Part shown: positions 1-9,521 of the stretch, piece by piece | How the letters are laid out: the number at the start of each line of letters is the position of its first letter | Position numbering within the stretch: the stretch's first letter is position 1 | Assembly (NCBI GenBank): GCA_002049455.2 | Contig: KV918860.1 | Coordinates: forward strand, 62,001-126,000 | Reading direction: 5' to 3' | Origin: Porphyra umbilicalis | Taxonomy: Eukaryota > Rhodophyta > Bangiophyceae > Bangiales > Bangiaceae | DNA length: 64,000 nucleotides | Notes under the pieces: model-generated | Database searches by the model: none | The model's input: only the letters and a program-made list of their open reading frames with translations | What the model was told of the DNA's origin: nothing | Program-made: the position numbers and the translations under genes

Positions 1-10
1 CAACGTGTGA

Positions 11-253
11 ATCAGAGGCTCCTGGACGTCGACTCCGCGATCCCACGCCGACGACGAGGTCACGCAAGTTGTGCACACGGTTGTGGAGGCACATCGCGAC
101 TTTATTGTGGGCCAGGCCCTTGCAACCGCTGACCGACTCTGGGACGGGCCTTACCAATTCACAACAGCAACAGCTGTTGCCGATGATAGCATCAAGCTCC
201 TCGTCTCTATTGTTGTTGATGTTTTCAAGCAGCTCCGTGGGGGCCCGCTTTGA
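11..253 (+). CDS. possible 3' end of a coding region, partial
   Basis: An open frame runs from just inside the window edge to a TGA near 253. The last ~60 residues look protein-like: a helical, hydrophobic and charged mix with motifs such as AHRDFIVGQ and LVSIVVDVFKQL. There is no ATG inside the window part, so this would be a C-terminal exon of a gene that starts upstream. No family is recognised. A short protein-like stretch follows in another frame at about 315-410 (VKYPYGAFLKNGQ), so a spliced or decayed gene is possible. Confidence 0.2.
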   Translation: MRGSWTSTPRSHADDEVTQVVHTVVEAHRDFIVGQALATADRLWDGPYQFTTATAVADDSIKLLVSIVVDVFKQLRGGPL

Positions 254-1133
254 GGAGCGCTCTGTTTTTTTTTGTTTCCTGGTGAAGAAGCGACTTTCAG
301 TGTTGTTAAGTACCCTTATGGTGCTTTCCTGAAAAATGGCCAGGCTGATGTACCAGTGGTTTGTCGATACCAGTGTGGACCGATAAGTCGCGAATGTGGG
401 CAAAATTGATCTCGAAAATGCGTGCAGCCAGTTACAAGCCTGGTCCGCGGGATGGCGACATCCGCAGTCGCTCTCGTGTTGTGCACTTCACACTCCGAGA
501 TGTTGACTTCAAGCCTACGGCCGCCATGAGTAACTGTTCTGTCCGAGAAGAGAGGCCCCATCAAGCACCCAGTGTGGCGCAGTGATGAGGCTCGACAGCG
601 ATCCGTCTTGAGTCGAAAAAACGCATGTCCCTGTTTCCCGGTCAGAAGCGTCGACGTACAGGCCGTCCGTTTCAATCACCGGTGGTAGAAGGGACGCGAC
701 GATGGCGAGGCGACGACGTCGGGAACGGTAGCGGTTGGTGCGTGGTGTGGCGTCGCGGTGGCGGGTGCGGAATGCGCGGAGGACGACGGCTGAAGCAATC
801 AGTGCCGGCGTCGTGAGGGGCTTCAAGCGGTGGTGGTGGCGGCACGGGGAGGTATCGTACCTCAAGGAGTTGTGTTGGATTGGGACTGTGTGGTGGCTCT
901 CATCGCTGTGGTGGATCGAGGCGGTGTGGCGCCGCTTTTCAGCGTGGTGACGCAGGGTGCTGTCGTGGCGCGCGGCGCTGTAGCGGCTCCCAGCGCTGTG
1001 GTGGCTCCCAGCGCTGTGGCGGCTCCCAGCGCAGTGCTGGCGCGGAGTGGTGGTCTTGTCGGCAGTCAGCAGCCGTACCACTGCGAGGCGCGCCGCTCTA
1101 CGGTGCACCGACTCTGCCAACAGACAGGACACC
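254..1133. other. non-coding or decayed stretch upstream of the first Cys/His-module gene
   Basis: No convincing gene. Both strands contain medium open frames over 515-1147, but they follow the low-complexity 18-bp repeat near 974-1045 and lack recognisable domains. The last ~90 bp should hold the promoter and 5' UTR of the gene starting at 1134; no core promoter motif was identified. Confidence 0.4.
974..1045. repeat. 18-bp tandem repeat, about four copies
   Basis: Four successive 18-bp units of the form agcgctgtggyggctccc, the last one degenerate. In one forward frame it would encode an Ala-Pro-Ser-Ala-Val repeat. It lies ~90 bp before the ATG at 1134. Confidence 0.8.
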
Positions 1134-2702
1134 ATGAAGTGCAGCATTTGTCACTATGTCAGCTCTCCACACGGCCTGGCCCACACTGCCCGCACGTGCC
1201 CGCTCAAGCAGACGCAGTGCCGACGGAGCCTACGCGAGGATCACCCATTCTTTGAGGCTGGGCAGTGTGTCACCGCGACCTGTGTGCACAAGCAGACCTG
1301 CAACACATGTGGCCTCCCGGGCCATCTGTACGGTACACAGGCATTCACCAGCCACAGGTGGAAGTTCAACAACAAGGGCCGGCTGGCGCGCAAACAGACA
1401 ACGCGGCCGCTGTGCAAGGACGACTTTGTGTGCGCGCTAATGACGGACCTATCAATTCGCAGCATGGTCGACAACTCGCTGAGTTTTTCTACCGCAGCTG
1501 CCCAGGACGCCCGCGAGCGGCGGGTGGCGACGTCAAGGCTCCGCGGAAACGTCAATGCCGATCGCCTGGACATTGACGAAACCGTGCGTGTAATGAAGCG
1601 GCTGGGCAGCGACGCGGCTGTGCTCCAGAAGGAGAACAAGGCGGGATTCAAGGCCCTCTACAAGAACGTCCACTTGGGCGCGGTCGCCGCAGGCCACCTG
1701 GCCGCGTCGGCTGCCGAGAGTAGCATCGAGGACGCGACGTCCTGCTCTGACGGACACGACAAGGACGACGATCTGAGCACTTCAGGCGACGACGAAGAAG
1801 CTGTGCTAGGCCTGGGTGGAAAAGGGAAGGGGCGCGCTCGTAGCGGCATGAGCAGCACGGAGCACAAGATGACAAAGGCGATGCGAGCGCACCGCTCCGG
1901 GCGCCAAAGCCGCACCGCCCGCTACGCATCCGCAGTGGCGAAGGGGCAGCGGCGGTCTTTCACAACGAAGAAGAAAGGAACCAAGGGCAAGGCGGTCGGG
2001 GCGGAGATCATGGAGACCATTGATGTCGACTCTTACGCCACCGCCACCGCACCAAGCTCGGAGGAGAGAGTGCGAGGGTGGCCACTGGCGACGCGCCAGC
2101 GATTCGAGAAGAACTTGCCGGCCTTCGTCTCCCCGCAGTTCGGCGGCGCGCCTCCCGTGCGCATCGCGCACGCTGCAGCCGCCGAGCTGTATCAGTGCCG
2201 AGTGGACGAGATCGATGCGGATATGGGCGGTCTCATCGTAAAGGGGGCGACGGACAAGCAGGTGCGCGGGTACATGCTGACTTCCGGGACAATGTGTGCC
2301 GCGCAAGTCTCCGAGTGGTTGTGCTCGGCGATGCCCGAGGCGCTGCGCTCGGCCACCTTGCCAAGCATTGCGTATGCGGTGCAGCAGATGGTGGCGAAGG
2401 AGGCGGCAACTGCGGCTGCTGCATCAGGCGTCGGTGTGGCCCCGGCGCCAGCGGTATTGGGCCGCGTTGCAGCGGTACCGGCGATGTGCGAGCCTGCGGG
2501 CGCTTCAACCGGAGCCGCAGCGACTGCACCCGGGCATCTGCCTGCGGCCTCACTGGCCGCGACCGTCGTGACAGCAGCTTCGCCAGTCGATGCGTTTGCG
2601 GGCACACCAGCTGGAGCGGCACTGGATCCGTCAGGGCGGACGGCTGCGCACGCGTCGGCCCCTGAACATGCCGCACAACCCGAGGAAGCTGATGAGCTTT
2701 GA
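1134..2702 (+). CDS. 522-aa protein with novel N-terminal 12-ligand Cys/His module
   Basis: Single-exon frame from an ATG with context acaccATGA to a TGA at 2702. Residues 1-100 form a compact Cys/His module: C3, C6, H17, C22, C29, C45, C50, H52, C56, C59, H64 and C100, ending in DFVCAL. The CxxCxxxGH piece (56-64) resembles a zinc knuckle lacking its last Cys. The same residues recur at the same spacing in the protein starting at 7825. After the module come a charged helix-rich part (~110-210), an acidic patch (DDDLSTSGDDEEA), a basic Lys/Arg stretch (~240-310) that could be a nuclear signal or nucleic-acid binder, a globular-looking segment (~340-450) and an Ala/Pro-rich tail. I do not recognise the family; metal binding and a nuclear role are inferences. 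GC is clearly lower than in the 40-56 kb genes. Confidence 0.7.
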   Translation: MKCSICHYVSSPHGLAHTARTCPLKQTQCRRSLREDHPFFEAGQCVTATCVHKQTCNTCGLPGHLYGTQAFTSHRWKFNNKGRLARKQTTRPLCKDDFVCALMTDLSIRSMVDNSLSFSTAAAQDARERRVATSRLRGNVNADRLDIDETVRVMKRLGSDAAVLQKENKAGFKALYKNVHLGAVAAGHLAASAAESSIEDATSCSDGHDKDDDLSTSGDDEEAVLGLGGKGKGRARSGMSSTEHKMTKAMRAHRSGRQSRTARYASAVAKGQRRSFTTKKKGTKGKAVGAEIMETIDVDSYATATAPSSEERVRGWPLATRQRFEKNLPAFVSPQFGGAPPVRIAHAAAAELYQCRVDEIDADMGGLIVKGATDKQVRGYMLTSGTMCAAQVSEWLCSAMPEALRSATLPSIAYAVQQMVAKEAATAAAASGVGVAPAPAVLGRVAAVPAMCEPAGASTGAAATAPGHLPAASLAATVVTAASPVDAFAGTPAGAALDPSGRTAAHASAPEHAAQPEEADEL

Positions 2703-4169
2703 ACGATTCTGTCGTGGACGGCTGAGGCTCGGCAGGCAGCATGTTCTTGCAACGTAGGGGGTTGACGACACTAGCGCGCGGGGTCTCCCGCTGTCCCCTA
2801 AACCCAATTTTCTCTGTTCTTTGGGGCTGTTTCTGCGCGCTCCCACCAAGTCTATCCTGGACTTGGTAGCTGCAGGGCTGCGCACCGAACAGCGAGGCGC
2901 ACACACGACAAGAGGATCACCGCGTGCAACAATTTTCTGAGGCCGCCAGCAAGCCGCTACCAGAAGGGTGGGCCGAAGTGGGCACCGGGCCTGTGTCATT
3001 CCAAACTGAGCCACCCGTAACACAATTGCCTAGGGAGCTGCTCTTGATTTTAGACCAGGGCAACTTTTTCCGTCGGTCTTGGGCCCGCGCTCCGTGCCTC
3101 CGGCAGCAGCTCCAGGAAGCCAGCCACCTTAACTCAACGCCCCTGCTGCGGGGCTCTGAGTTTTGTCACCATCAACGGCCCCCACGTCCTTCTACGGCCA
3201 CGGAACAGAGCCCCATGGGCGTCCTCGGTGACACCGCTCCCTGTCCCCAGCCCTGAGCCTGTCTCGCTTGCTTTTCCGGCCGTCAGCACCCACTCCCACC
3301 ATCACCGCCCTTGTTCACGGCGGCTCGTCGCCTCGTGCGCTGGTCGCCGGACCTTTTTCACGCGCCCTCTCAGACACAGCTGCCCCAAGCCACCCTTCAT
3401 CGGCCTCTGTTGGAGCTCGAACAGGCACAGAAGTCGCACTGAGAGTGCAGGGGGTCGGGGCTTTCTCCTTTGACCCTGCAGTGGTGGTGGTACCACCTGC
3501 GATGGCTTCTTGGACGCGGGTGGCCAAGATGTACCTCCACCACTGGCTGTGATCGCTGTGTGGCTGCGCAGGGAGACGTTCACAGGAAGATGTGCCGGCC
3601 GCTTTGTCCCAGTGGGCGCCTGAGGCGCGTCGGCTCTGGTATGAAGCTGAGGGCCAACCAGTCGGAGTTTCCTTAGTGTTTGACCTGCAATGCTCCACAG
3701 CTTCCCCAGAGCTACTAGAACTCGGCTCCCTCGCCCCAGTCTCGAGCGTTCGACCAGTTGTGTTTCACCCCCTGAGGGACGCTGTCGCTGGTGGAGCGCT
3801 CACAATGTCCCATGGAGGCACAGTGAGGGGTGAAGCGCAGCCACACAATCTGGTGAACTGCAGGCACCCACAGCGAGACGCCAGCTGTGATGACGGGCTG
3901 CGAGATCTCAGAACTAACTGGGCGCCTGCCGTGTGTCATCGAGCGCCCCCTGGGCGTGGCTCCCTTTTCGTCCTACCAGTGCATGTGCGGCCCCGCCACC
4001 GTCCCAGTTGGGAATGTCTCTGTCCCGAACACAGTACCGAGGCAGCCCGGGCGTCGCTGTGAGTTTTCGCCAAGGCCGTTCCCTTTGACTTGTCTCCTCG
4101 TCGTAGCTCTCGCTCTCGCAGATCCGCTGCAGTGGCAGTCGTTTGTCGCCTGCTGGCTTACGTCGCAAC
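2703..4169. other. intergenic, no supported gene
   Basis: Several open frames of 80-150 codons exist on both strands but none has a good start, domain or consistent codon use. A forward frame at about 3590-3700 (motif QWAPEARRLWYEAEG) looks mildly protein-like and could be an exon remnant. The final 100 bp before 4170 are pyrimidine-rich (ctcgtcgtagctctcgctctc), as upstream of other genes in this block. Confidence 0.35.
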
Positions 4170-6296
4170 ATGACCCACTCCCCACCCGGTTCGGCACCGC
4201 ATTCGCCCCAGGCGCCGCATCCCGCTCTATTTTCCGTTCTGAACGGCGAAATTCCGATCATCTCGCTCATTACACCTCCGGCATCGCCTCTGAAAAGAAG
4301 CGGAGCTGCCGAGCAGGGACCTTCCTCCTGTCAAGACCCAACCATCTCGCCACCTGGCACACCGAGCTCCGAGGAAGGCTCGGTGGCAGGATCTGCCAGC
4401 CCACTGCTCCGTCCTCGTGCAGTGCCCGAGTATCCGTCAACTCGCGCAACTCGGCGCCGAAGTCTCCTCGAAAAGAAGCGGTGGGCTCGACGGGTCGCGG
4501 CCTACGAGCGCCGCGCTCGGAAAGGTACATCGGCGGAACCAGTTGTGTCCTACGAAGGCAAGGGTAAGGGCCCCGCTAAACGGGGTGGCGGCACGGTTGG
4601 CGGCGGCGCGTCGGGCGCCGGAGCCAGCGGCGTGATGCACGCTCACTCCGTGGGTGGCGGCGCGTCGGGCGCCGGAGTCCGCGGCGTTTCGGGCACGGCC
4701 TCGCTGGGTCGCCGCGCGTCGGGCGCCGGAACCCGCGGCGTGTCGGGCGTGGACTCGGCGGGTGACGGCGCGTCGGGCGCCGCAGCCCATGGCTCGACGG
4801 GCTCGGGCTCGGAGGGTGGCGGCGCGGTAAGCGGCCGCTCGGTTCGCGGCGACCGCAGAAAGGTGAAGGGGAAAGGACCTGCCAAAGAACTCGGCTTGGA
4901 GGGCGGCGCCGTGAGCAAGGTTCCCTTCTGGGCGCAAGACAAGAAGGACACGTCGGCGAGCAAGCACCCATTGCCGTCACCGGTCGAGTTTGCCGAGCCG
5001 AAGTGCGACTTCTGCCCGATTGTCAATCGAAACGGCGGGACGCTACCATCCCCTATGTTGGGACCGTTCACCCACGGTAACAGGCCCAAGAGGATCTACG
5101 TGCACCTCGTCTGCGCGATGTGGGCGCCTGAGGTTTTCCACGACCCCGAGTCCAATGAGTTGAGCAACGTCACCTCCGCCTACCTCCGCAGCCGGGGGCT
5201 AAAGTGCACGGTGTGCCGCACCAACGGCGCCACCGTCGGCTGCTATGTGCCTACGTGCCAAAGCGTCTACCACTTTTGCTGCTTGTATGGGAGCCCGCCT
5301 GCATCCCTCTCGCCACCCGACAACAATGGGCAGTGCACGAGGCACGACGCGTACTACGCCGCCTTTTGCCCAGCGCACGTCGTCAACGCGAACGACGACG
5401 TCTACGTGCAGCAGATCAAGGCAGATGCGGAGCTCTCCTCCTTCTTACGCGACCGCGCCGGCGTCGTCGAGGACGCCCTAGAAGGGGCCCCCGGCCTGGG
5501 AACGGATTGCCCAGGCTTCAACGCCACCGCCATCCGGCGGAACGAGACCGAGACAACTTTTTGTCGGGCCTGGCGCGTGGCGTCGACGCTGCCTACGGAC
5601 ACTTGGGTGACGGTCGCCGGGCGCGCCCAACGGCAGGTCCTCCGCCGCGGCGAGCGCCTTAGACTCCGGGACGTTCCCCGCCGAATCCCCGACTCCGCGC
5701 TCGACCTTATCGGTGGCTCGGCCGCGCGTGTCGTCAGGAACCGAGGTGGCGCCGGGATGGCGAGCCATGAGCACGGGGGCGCAACCGCTACAGTGCGCAC
5801 TTCCGGTTGCGGTCCAACTGCGGGCGCCCCTCACACTTCCTCTGTGGAGCAACGGCGCCGCGCACCTTCTGGGACCGGCGACACAGCGGATGTGCACCGT
5901 GAAGGTGCCGCAGTCGATGAACCTGCCCCACGCGATGCCCCTGCCTGTCGTCGATCCCCCGTTTTTCTGCTGCGCAGCGTACGGCGAAGCCGGGCGCTTG
6001 GTAGGGCAGTAATGCGCCGGAGCCCGCCGGCTGTGCCGGCGTCGTACCTGGGCACCACGGTAGTCGCTCCGGCACCAACTCGTACCCATTCCCTGCCGGA
6101 GGGAACGCTGGAAGGCGGAGGCTCCGCGATGGCAGGCCGTGACGGCCCCACAGTCGGCGGGATTGGCCTTCCAGCGTCGAGTGTGGGCGACAGGGGGGGG
6201 ACTGGTGGCGGTGGTGGCCCGGGTGACAGCGGGGGGACTGGTGGCGGTGGTGGCCCCGCCACTGGTGTTGGTGGTGCACCAGTGACGAACGGATGA
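4170..6296 (+). CDS. extended PHD (ePHD / zf-HC5HC2H) protein, 708 aa
   Basis: Starts at ATG 4170 (the open frame extends slightly upstream without another ATG) and ends at TGA 6296. Residues ~279-402 carry a complete extended PHD pattern: CDFC, HLVC, CTVC, C-x4-C (CYVPTC), HFCC and the closing FCPAH. In animals and plants, ePHD modules of the JADE/BRPF/MLL/PHF6 type bind nucleosomes or DNA, so a chromatin role is likely; no second reader or catalytic domain is visible. N-terminal of the domain are basic and Pro/Ser-rich stretches and four 18-aa Gly/Ala/Ser repeats. The C terminus is low complexity, ending in GGTGGGGGP-type repeats. Its neighbours on both sides carry the Cys/His module, and it has the same moderate GC. 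It could be a host chromatin protein or cargo of a large mobile element; the sequence does not decide. Confidence 0.75.
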   Translation: MTHSPPGSAPHSPQAPHPALFSVLNGEIPIISLITPPASPLKRSGAAEQGPSSCQDPTISPPGTPSSEEGSVAGSASPLLRPRAVPEYPSTRATRRRSLLEKKRWARRVAAYERRARKGTSAEPVVSYEGKGKGPAKRGGGTVGGGASGAGASGVMHAHSVGGGASGAGVRGVSGTASLGRRASGAGTRGVSGVDSAGDGASGAAAHGSTGSGSEGGGAVSGRSVRGDRRKVKGKGPAKELGLEGGAVSKVPFWAQDKKDTSASKHPLPSPVEFAEPKCDFCPIVNRNGGTLPSPMLGPFTHGNRPKRIYVHLVCAMWAPEVFHDPESNELSNVTSAYLRSRGLKCTVCRTNGATVGCYVPTCQSVYHFCCLYGSPPASLSPPDNNGQCTRHDAYYAAFCPAHVVNANDDVYVQQIKADAELSSFLRDRAGVVEDALEGAPGLGTDCPGFNATAIRRNETETTFCRAWRVASTLPTDTWVTVAGRAQRQVLRRGERLRLRDVPRRIPDSALDLIGGSAARVVRNRGGAGMASHEHGGATATVRTSGCGPTAGAPHTSSVEQRRRAPSGTGDTADVHREGAAVDEPAPRDAPACRRSPVFLLRSVRRSRALGRAVMRRSPPAVPASYLGTTVVAPAPTRTHSLPEGTLEGGGSAMAGRDGPTVGGIGLPASSVGDRGGTGGGGGPGDSGGTGGGGGPATGVGGAPVTNG
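4599..4814 (+). repeat. 54-bp in-frame tandem repeat x4 inside the ePHD gene
   Basis: Four consecutive 54-bp units keep frame and encode 18-residue units of the form GGGASGAGxxGVxxxxSx. The core ggcgcgtcgggcgccg is nearly invariant. The region is a disordered Gly/Ala/Ser linker before the ePHD domain. Confidence 0.8.
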
Positions 6297-7824
6297 GCGC
6301 GGCCGACCTCCGTACCTCGCGCCGCTCTTTCGTGTCCACCCGACACCTCTGAAAAGAGACAGGGTGCCTGATGCGGAAAGAGGGTCGGGGACGACGGAGC
6401 AGTAAGCGATAGATTGTGAGGAACCAGCGTGGAGTTTTGCTTGTGTTGTACGACTGAGCAGTTGCATGTGCATCCGTGGAGTCACTCGCAACAGTCGGGC
6501 GCCCCATCCACCTTCTCTCTGACACCTGTGCCATACGCACATTGCGTGTTCCAATATCTTACCATGCTGGTCACCGGCTTCTCTCTCGTCCCTCACAGCT
6601 GCAGCACATCTGCGGCGGCGGTAGCCACGGCCGCCGCCGTTGCCGGAAGCGTCCCGCCGTCATAGTGAGCGCCGCAGAAAAGCACACATCCAGCAGCATG
6701 TCACAGAAAGCTGGAGGCGGTGGCAAAATTCGGGAGGCGCTACCGGGGGCACGGGCAAGAGGAACGGGCGGTCGGAAGCGGTGCAGGACACGGAGCAGTC
6801 GATGACGTAGTCGAGTGAATGGCGACACGACACACAGAGCGGGGCATGCGATTGTCAGCACAGTTGCCTGAAAGACGTTCGAGACGCGAGAGATTGCTCC
6901 TAGCTTACACGCGGCGCCAGCCAATGATTGATGGCCACTCCGCACCATCATCGCAGAGCATGATGGCTTGATATCGGATGAAGCCCCCAGTGCACTGATG
7001 CGATCTGCGGTAGAAATTGATGATTTTAGTCTGATGCACTGCAGCAGTTGTCCTCATCAGGTACTTCTATCCGTACAACGATTGAGGAGTACTCGCCAGG
7101 ATCGAGCTGCAAATCAGCCTCACGCCTGAGCCCGTCTGGGAGGCTACATGAACCCTCCTTGGCTTCTGGCACAAACTCAAGCCACTGAATGGGCTGCCAT
7201 GGTACCCAAGGAGCTTTGGGAGAGGCAAGCGGCTGACAGCTGCAGTCGCTTGCCGACGACGCGGCATTTTGCAAGCACTTTGGTGGGATCTCTGGCGGAT
7301 CTTCGGTGGGGCAGACCCTCCAGCATCCAGTCTCGTGGTCAGAACTAACGGACCCGGTCGCACTACCGCCCAAAGGGCGTTCTCATGCGACATGCGCCAC
7401 CATGCTGCACACCGCTGCATCGCCGTGTCGTGGTTGCCGCACCTGCGGTTCCGTGTCGGTCGTCGCCTCGAGTGCCTCCAACGACACCGTTATTCGTCAT
7501 CACCCCGTCACCCACCCGCTCACCCCCCACCCCACGAGTATGTGCAAGGTTGTGTCGCGCATAGCGTATGTTGCGACTCTCATGGGCTGTGCGGCTAGAG
7601 ATTTTGCATTGGGACGATGAGAGTCATGAGGGCGGCCGTCGTTTTCATGTGGTGTGGTTGATTGCCCCCAACTCACTTCTCATCTCTTTGCAATTTGTGG
7701 TATTTTCTCCCGTGTTTCTTCCCGGCCTGGCCGCCCCACGTCTCCTTGCTTACGCGTTGCACTGCGCTTTTCTCTGTCGGCCATCACAGACCAGTTTTGG
7801 CGGCCTGAACCGCTTGGGGGCCCA
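6297..7824. other. intergenic, one doubtful minus-strand exon
   Basis: Mostly featureless. On the minus strand between 7373 and 7026 there is an open frame without ATG whose last part is protein-like (LDPGEYSSIVVRIEVPDED). An ATG in a different frame at 7420 (MQRCAAWWRMSHENALWAVV) could supply a first exon. No family is recognised. The bases before 7825 are C/T-rich and probably the 5' UTR of the next gene. Confidence 0.3.
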
Positions 7825-8804
7825 ATGCAGTGCGCCATTTGTCTTTACAGGGCACCGCATGGTGTTGCTGGACACTCTTCGCGTTGCTGCCCTCTCGGCA
7901 AGACCGAGTGCCGTCACCAGCTGCACGAGGAGAACCCATTCTATCTTGCCGGTCCCTGTGTAAATGTAGGCTGTGTCCACAACCAGCGCTGCCTCCGTTG
8001 CCATTCCATTGGCCACACCATGTACACGCTGAAATTGACGGCAACCCGCTGGAGAGTGACCATGGATGGCCGCGCCGTGCCTGTAACGGGTCACTTGCAA
8101 CCGCCGCTCAACGCAAGTGACTTCATGTGCCCTTTGGCGACGGACTCCCTCGTGCGTCGCGTGGTGGCGGACGTACATGAACGGGCTAATTCAGGGGCTG
8201 ACTGATCCGTGTGTCCGGCCGTGCGCTTGGCGTGTAGTCCGGCAGTAGCATGTAATTTTCCTTCGTGGGCAATACACCGAGCGTTGCTATTTTACTTCAC
8301 AACTTGCAGAGTATGTCGAAGAGGGCAGCGCGCGACCCCATGCTGCGAGAGGCTGTCACAAACGCCGCGGCGGCAAACGTGCGCTACTGCGACGAGCAGT
8401 ACGGCACAAGGGCAGCTGCTATCGCGGAGGGATTTTTCATCGTCATATCGCCGATGAGCCGCTGCGTGCGAAGGCGACGTGTGGGGTTGTTCCCTCAATC
8501 TGGCGTGCTGCCTCCTTCCTGCGTGCTGCTATGCTGGGCTCATGAAACCTTGCGTCCGCGACCGACGTGCTTCTCCACCTCCCCCGACCCCTTCACCACT
8601 GCTCATCGCACCTCAAACCGCTCTTTACAACACTTTTGTTCTATAGGATGGTGGTGCGGGCAAGGACCACTAGGACGTCGGTCTCATACTGAGCACGAGC
8701 GAGAATGGAAGGAAAGGTGCCATGTAAAAAGAACCACACGTGACGAAGGAGATAAAAGGAACGAAACGCGACGTGGCGACAGCTGCTCCCTGAGGCGCAA
8801 GTAA
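7825..8804 (+). CDS. second Cys/His-module protein, probably spliced
   Basis: ATG 7825. Residues 1-104 align without a gap over the first 83 residues to the protein at 1134: C3, C6, H17, C22, C29, C45, C50, H52, C56, C59, H64, then RW75-76, GR82-83, and DFMCPL two residues later than DFVCAL. Read without splicing, the frame stops at 8205 (126 aa). A GT at 8173 and an AG at 8309 (tract ttacttcacaacttgcag) define a 137-nt phase-0 intron. Joining them gives VVAD/SMSKRAARD, which matches MVDNSLSFSTAAAQD in the 1134 protein, so I prefer the spliced form. Exon 2 stays open to 8804, but its later part looks non-coding. A second intron with acceptor near 8647 (tgttctatag) leading to a short end DGGAGKDH is possible. 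Function unknown; zinc binding inferred. Confidence 0.6.
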
Positions 8805-8819
8805 GACTGGATACACGCC

Positions 8820-9521
8820 CTAGTACGCCACTACATCATCCGCCGGGTTGACACTCATTGCCCACATGACCAGCTCCTCTGGCCACGTCACTAGGAACTG
8901 GCACTCGAACACCCCTGGCCCCGTAGCCGACTCGCCCAACGTCCACTCGGTCGTGCCCGTCGTGCACCTTCGGTGCTTGCACGGCGCCACGAGCGTCGCC
9001 GCAACAGCTGGCGCTGTCTCCCTAGCAACTCGCTTGCGGACGAAGGGATTGTCACCACAGTGGCTTTTTACGCACCCGCCAGGCACTGGCCGCTGTGACG
9101 CGGTTCCCCGGGCGTCGCCGCCGCCAACGCGGTCGCCCCCCCGCTCGCGTTCAGTCGTCGCCGTCGTTATGTTCGTTGCCGTCGTCGCCCTTGTCGTACC
9201 CACCCGGCCCTTGTCGTCCTTGCACGGCGCCGCGGGCGTCTCCGCCGCCGACGCCGTCGCCGGCGCGCACACGTCGTTGGCTCGCGCCGTCGTTGTCGCC
9301 GTCGCCTGCGTCGTGGTCTCTTTGACGGTTTGCCTTCCAGTTTGGGTGATGTTCCTGTAGTCGGCGCGTCTCTGTTCTCCGGGCCACCATATGACATACC
9401 AAGGAGTGCAAGACTGGACGAGCAATGCAAGCAGTTGAGAAACAAGAGCCAGGGCGTAAGTTTGGGTGATCTGCCTTAGAAGCGTGATAAAACGATGCTG
9501 GAAGCTTGATGCACACCTCAT
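8820..9521 (-). CDS. hypothetical protein, Thr/Ala-rich, 233 aa
   Basis: ATG at 9521 on the minus strand, stop at 8820. The N-terminal ~40 residues are hydrophobic (YALALVSQLLALLVQSC) and could be a signal anchor. The middle is Thr/Ala/Arg-rich low complexity with a partly duplicated APCK segment. The last ~45 residues (motifs TEWTLGE, FLVTWPEELVMWAM) look like a folded end. The forward strand also has an open frame here, but it is simply antisense to the repeats. No family recognised. Confidence 0.3.
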   Translation of the reverse strand: MRCASSFQHRFITLLRQITQTYALALVSQLLALLVQSCTPWYVIWWPGEQRRADYRNITQTGRQTVKETTTQATATTTARANDVCAPATASAAETPAAPCKDDKGRVGTTRATTATNITTATTERERGGDRVGGGDARGTASQRPVPGGCVKSHCGDNPFVRKRVARETAPAVAATLVAPCKHRRCTTGTTEWTLGESATGPGVFECQFLVTWPEELVMWAMSVNPADDVVAY

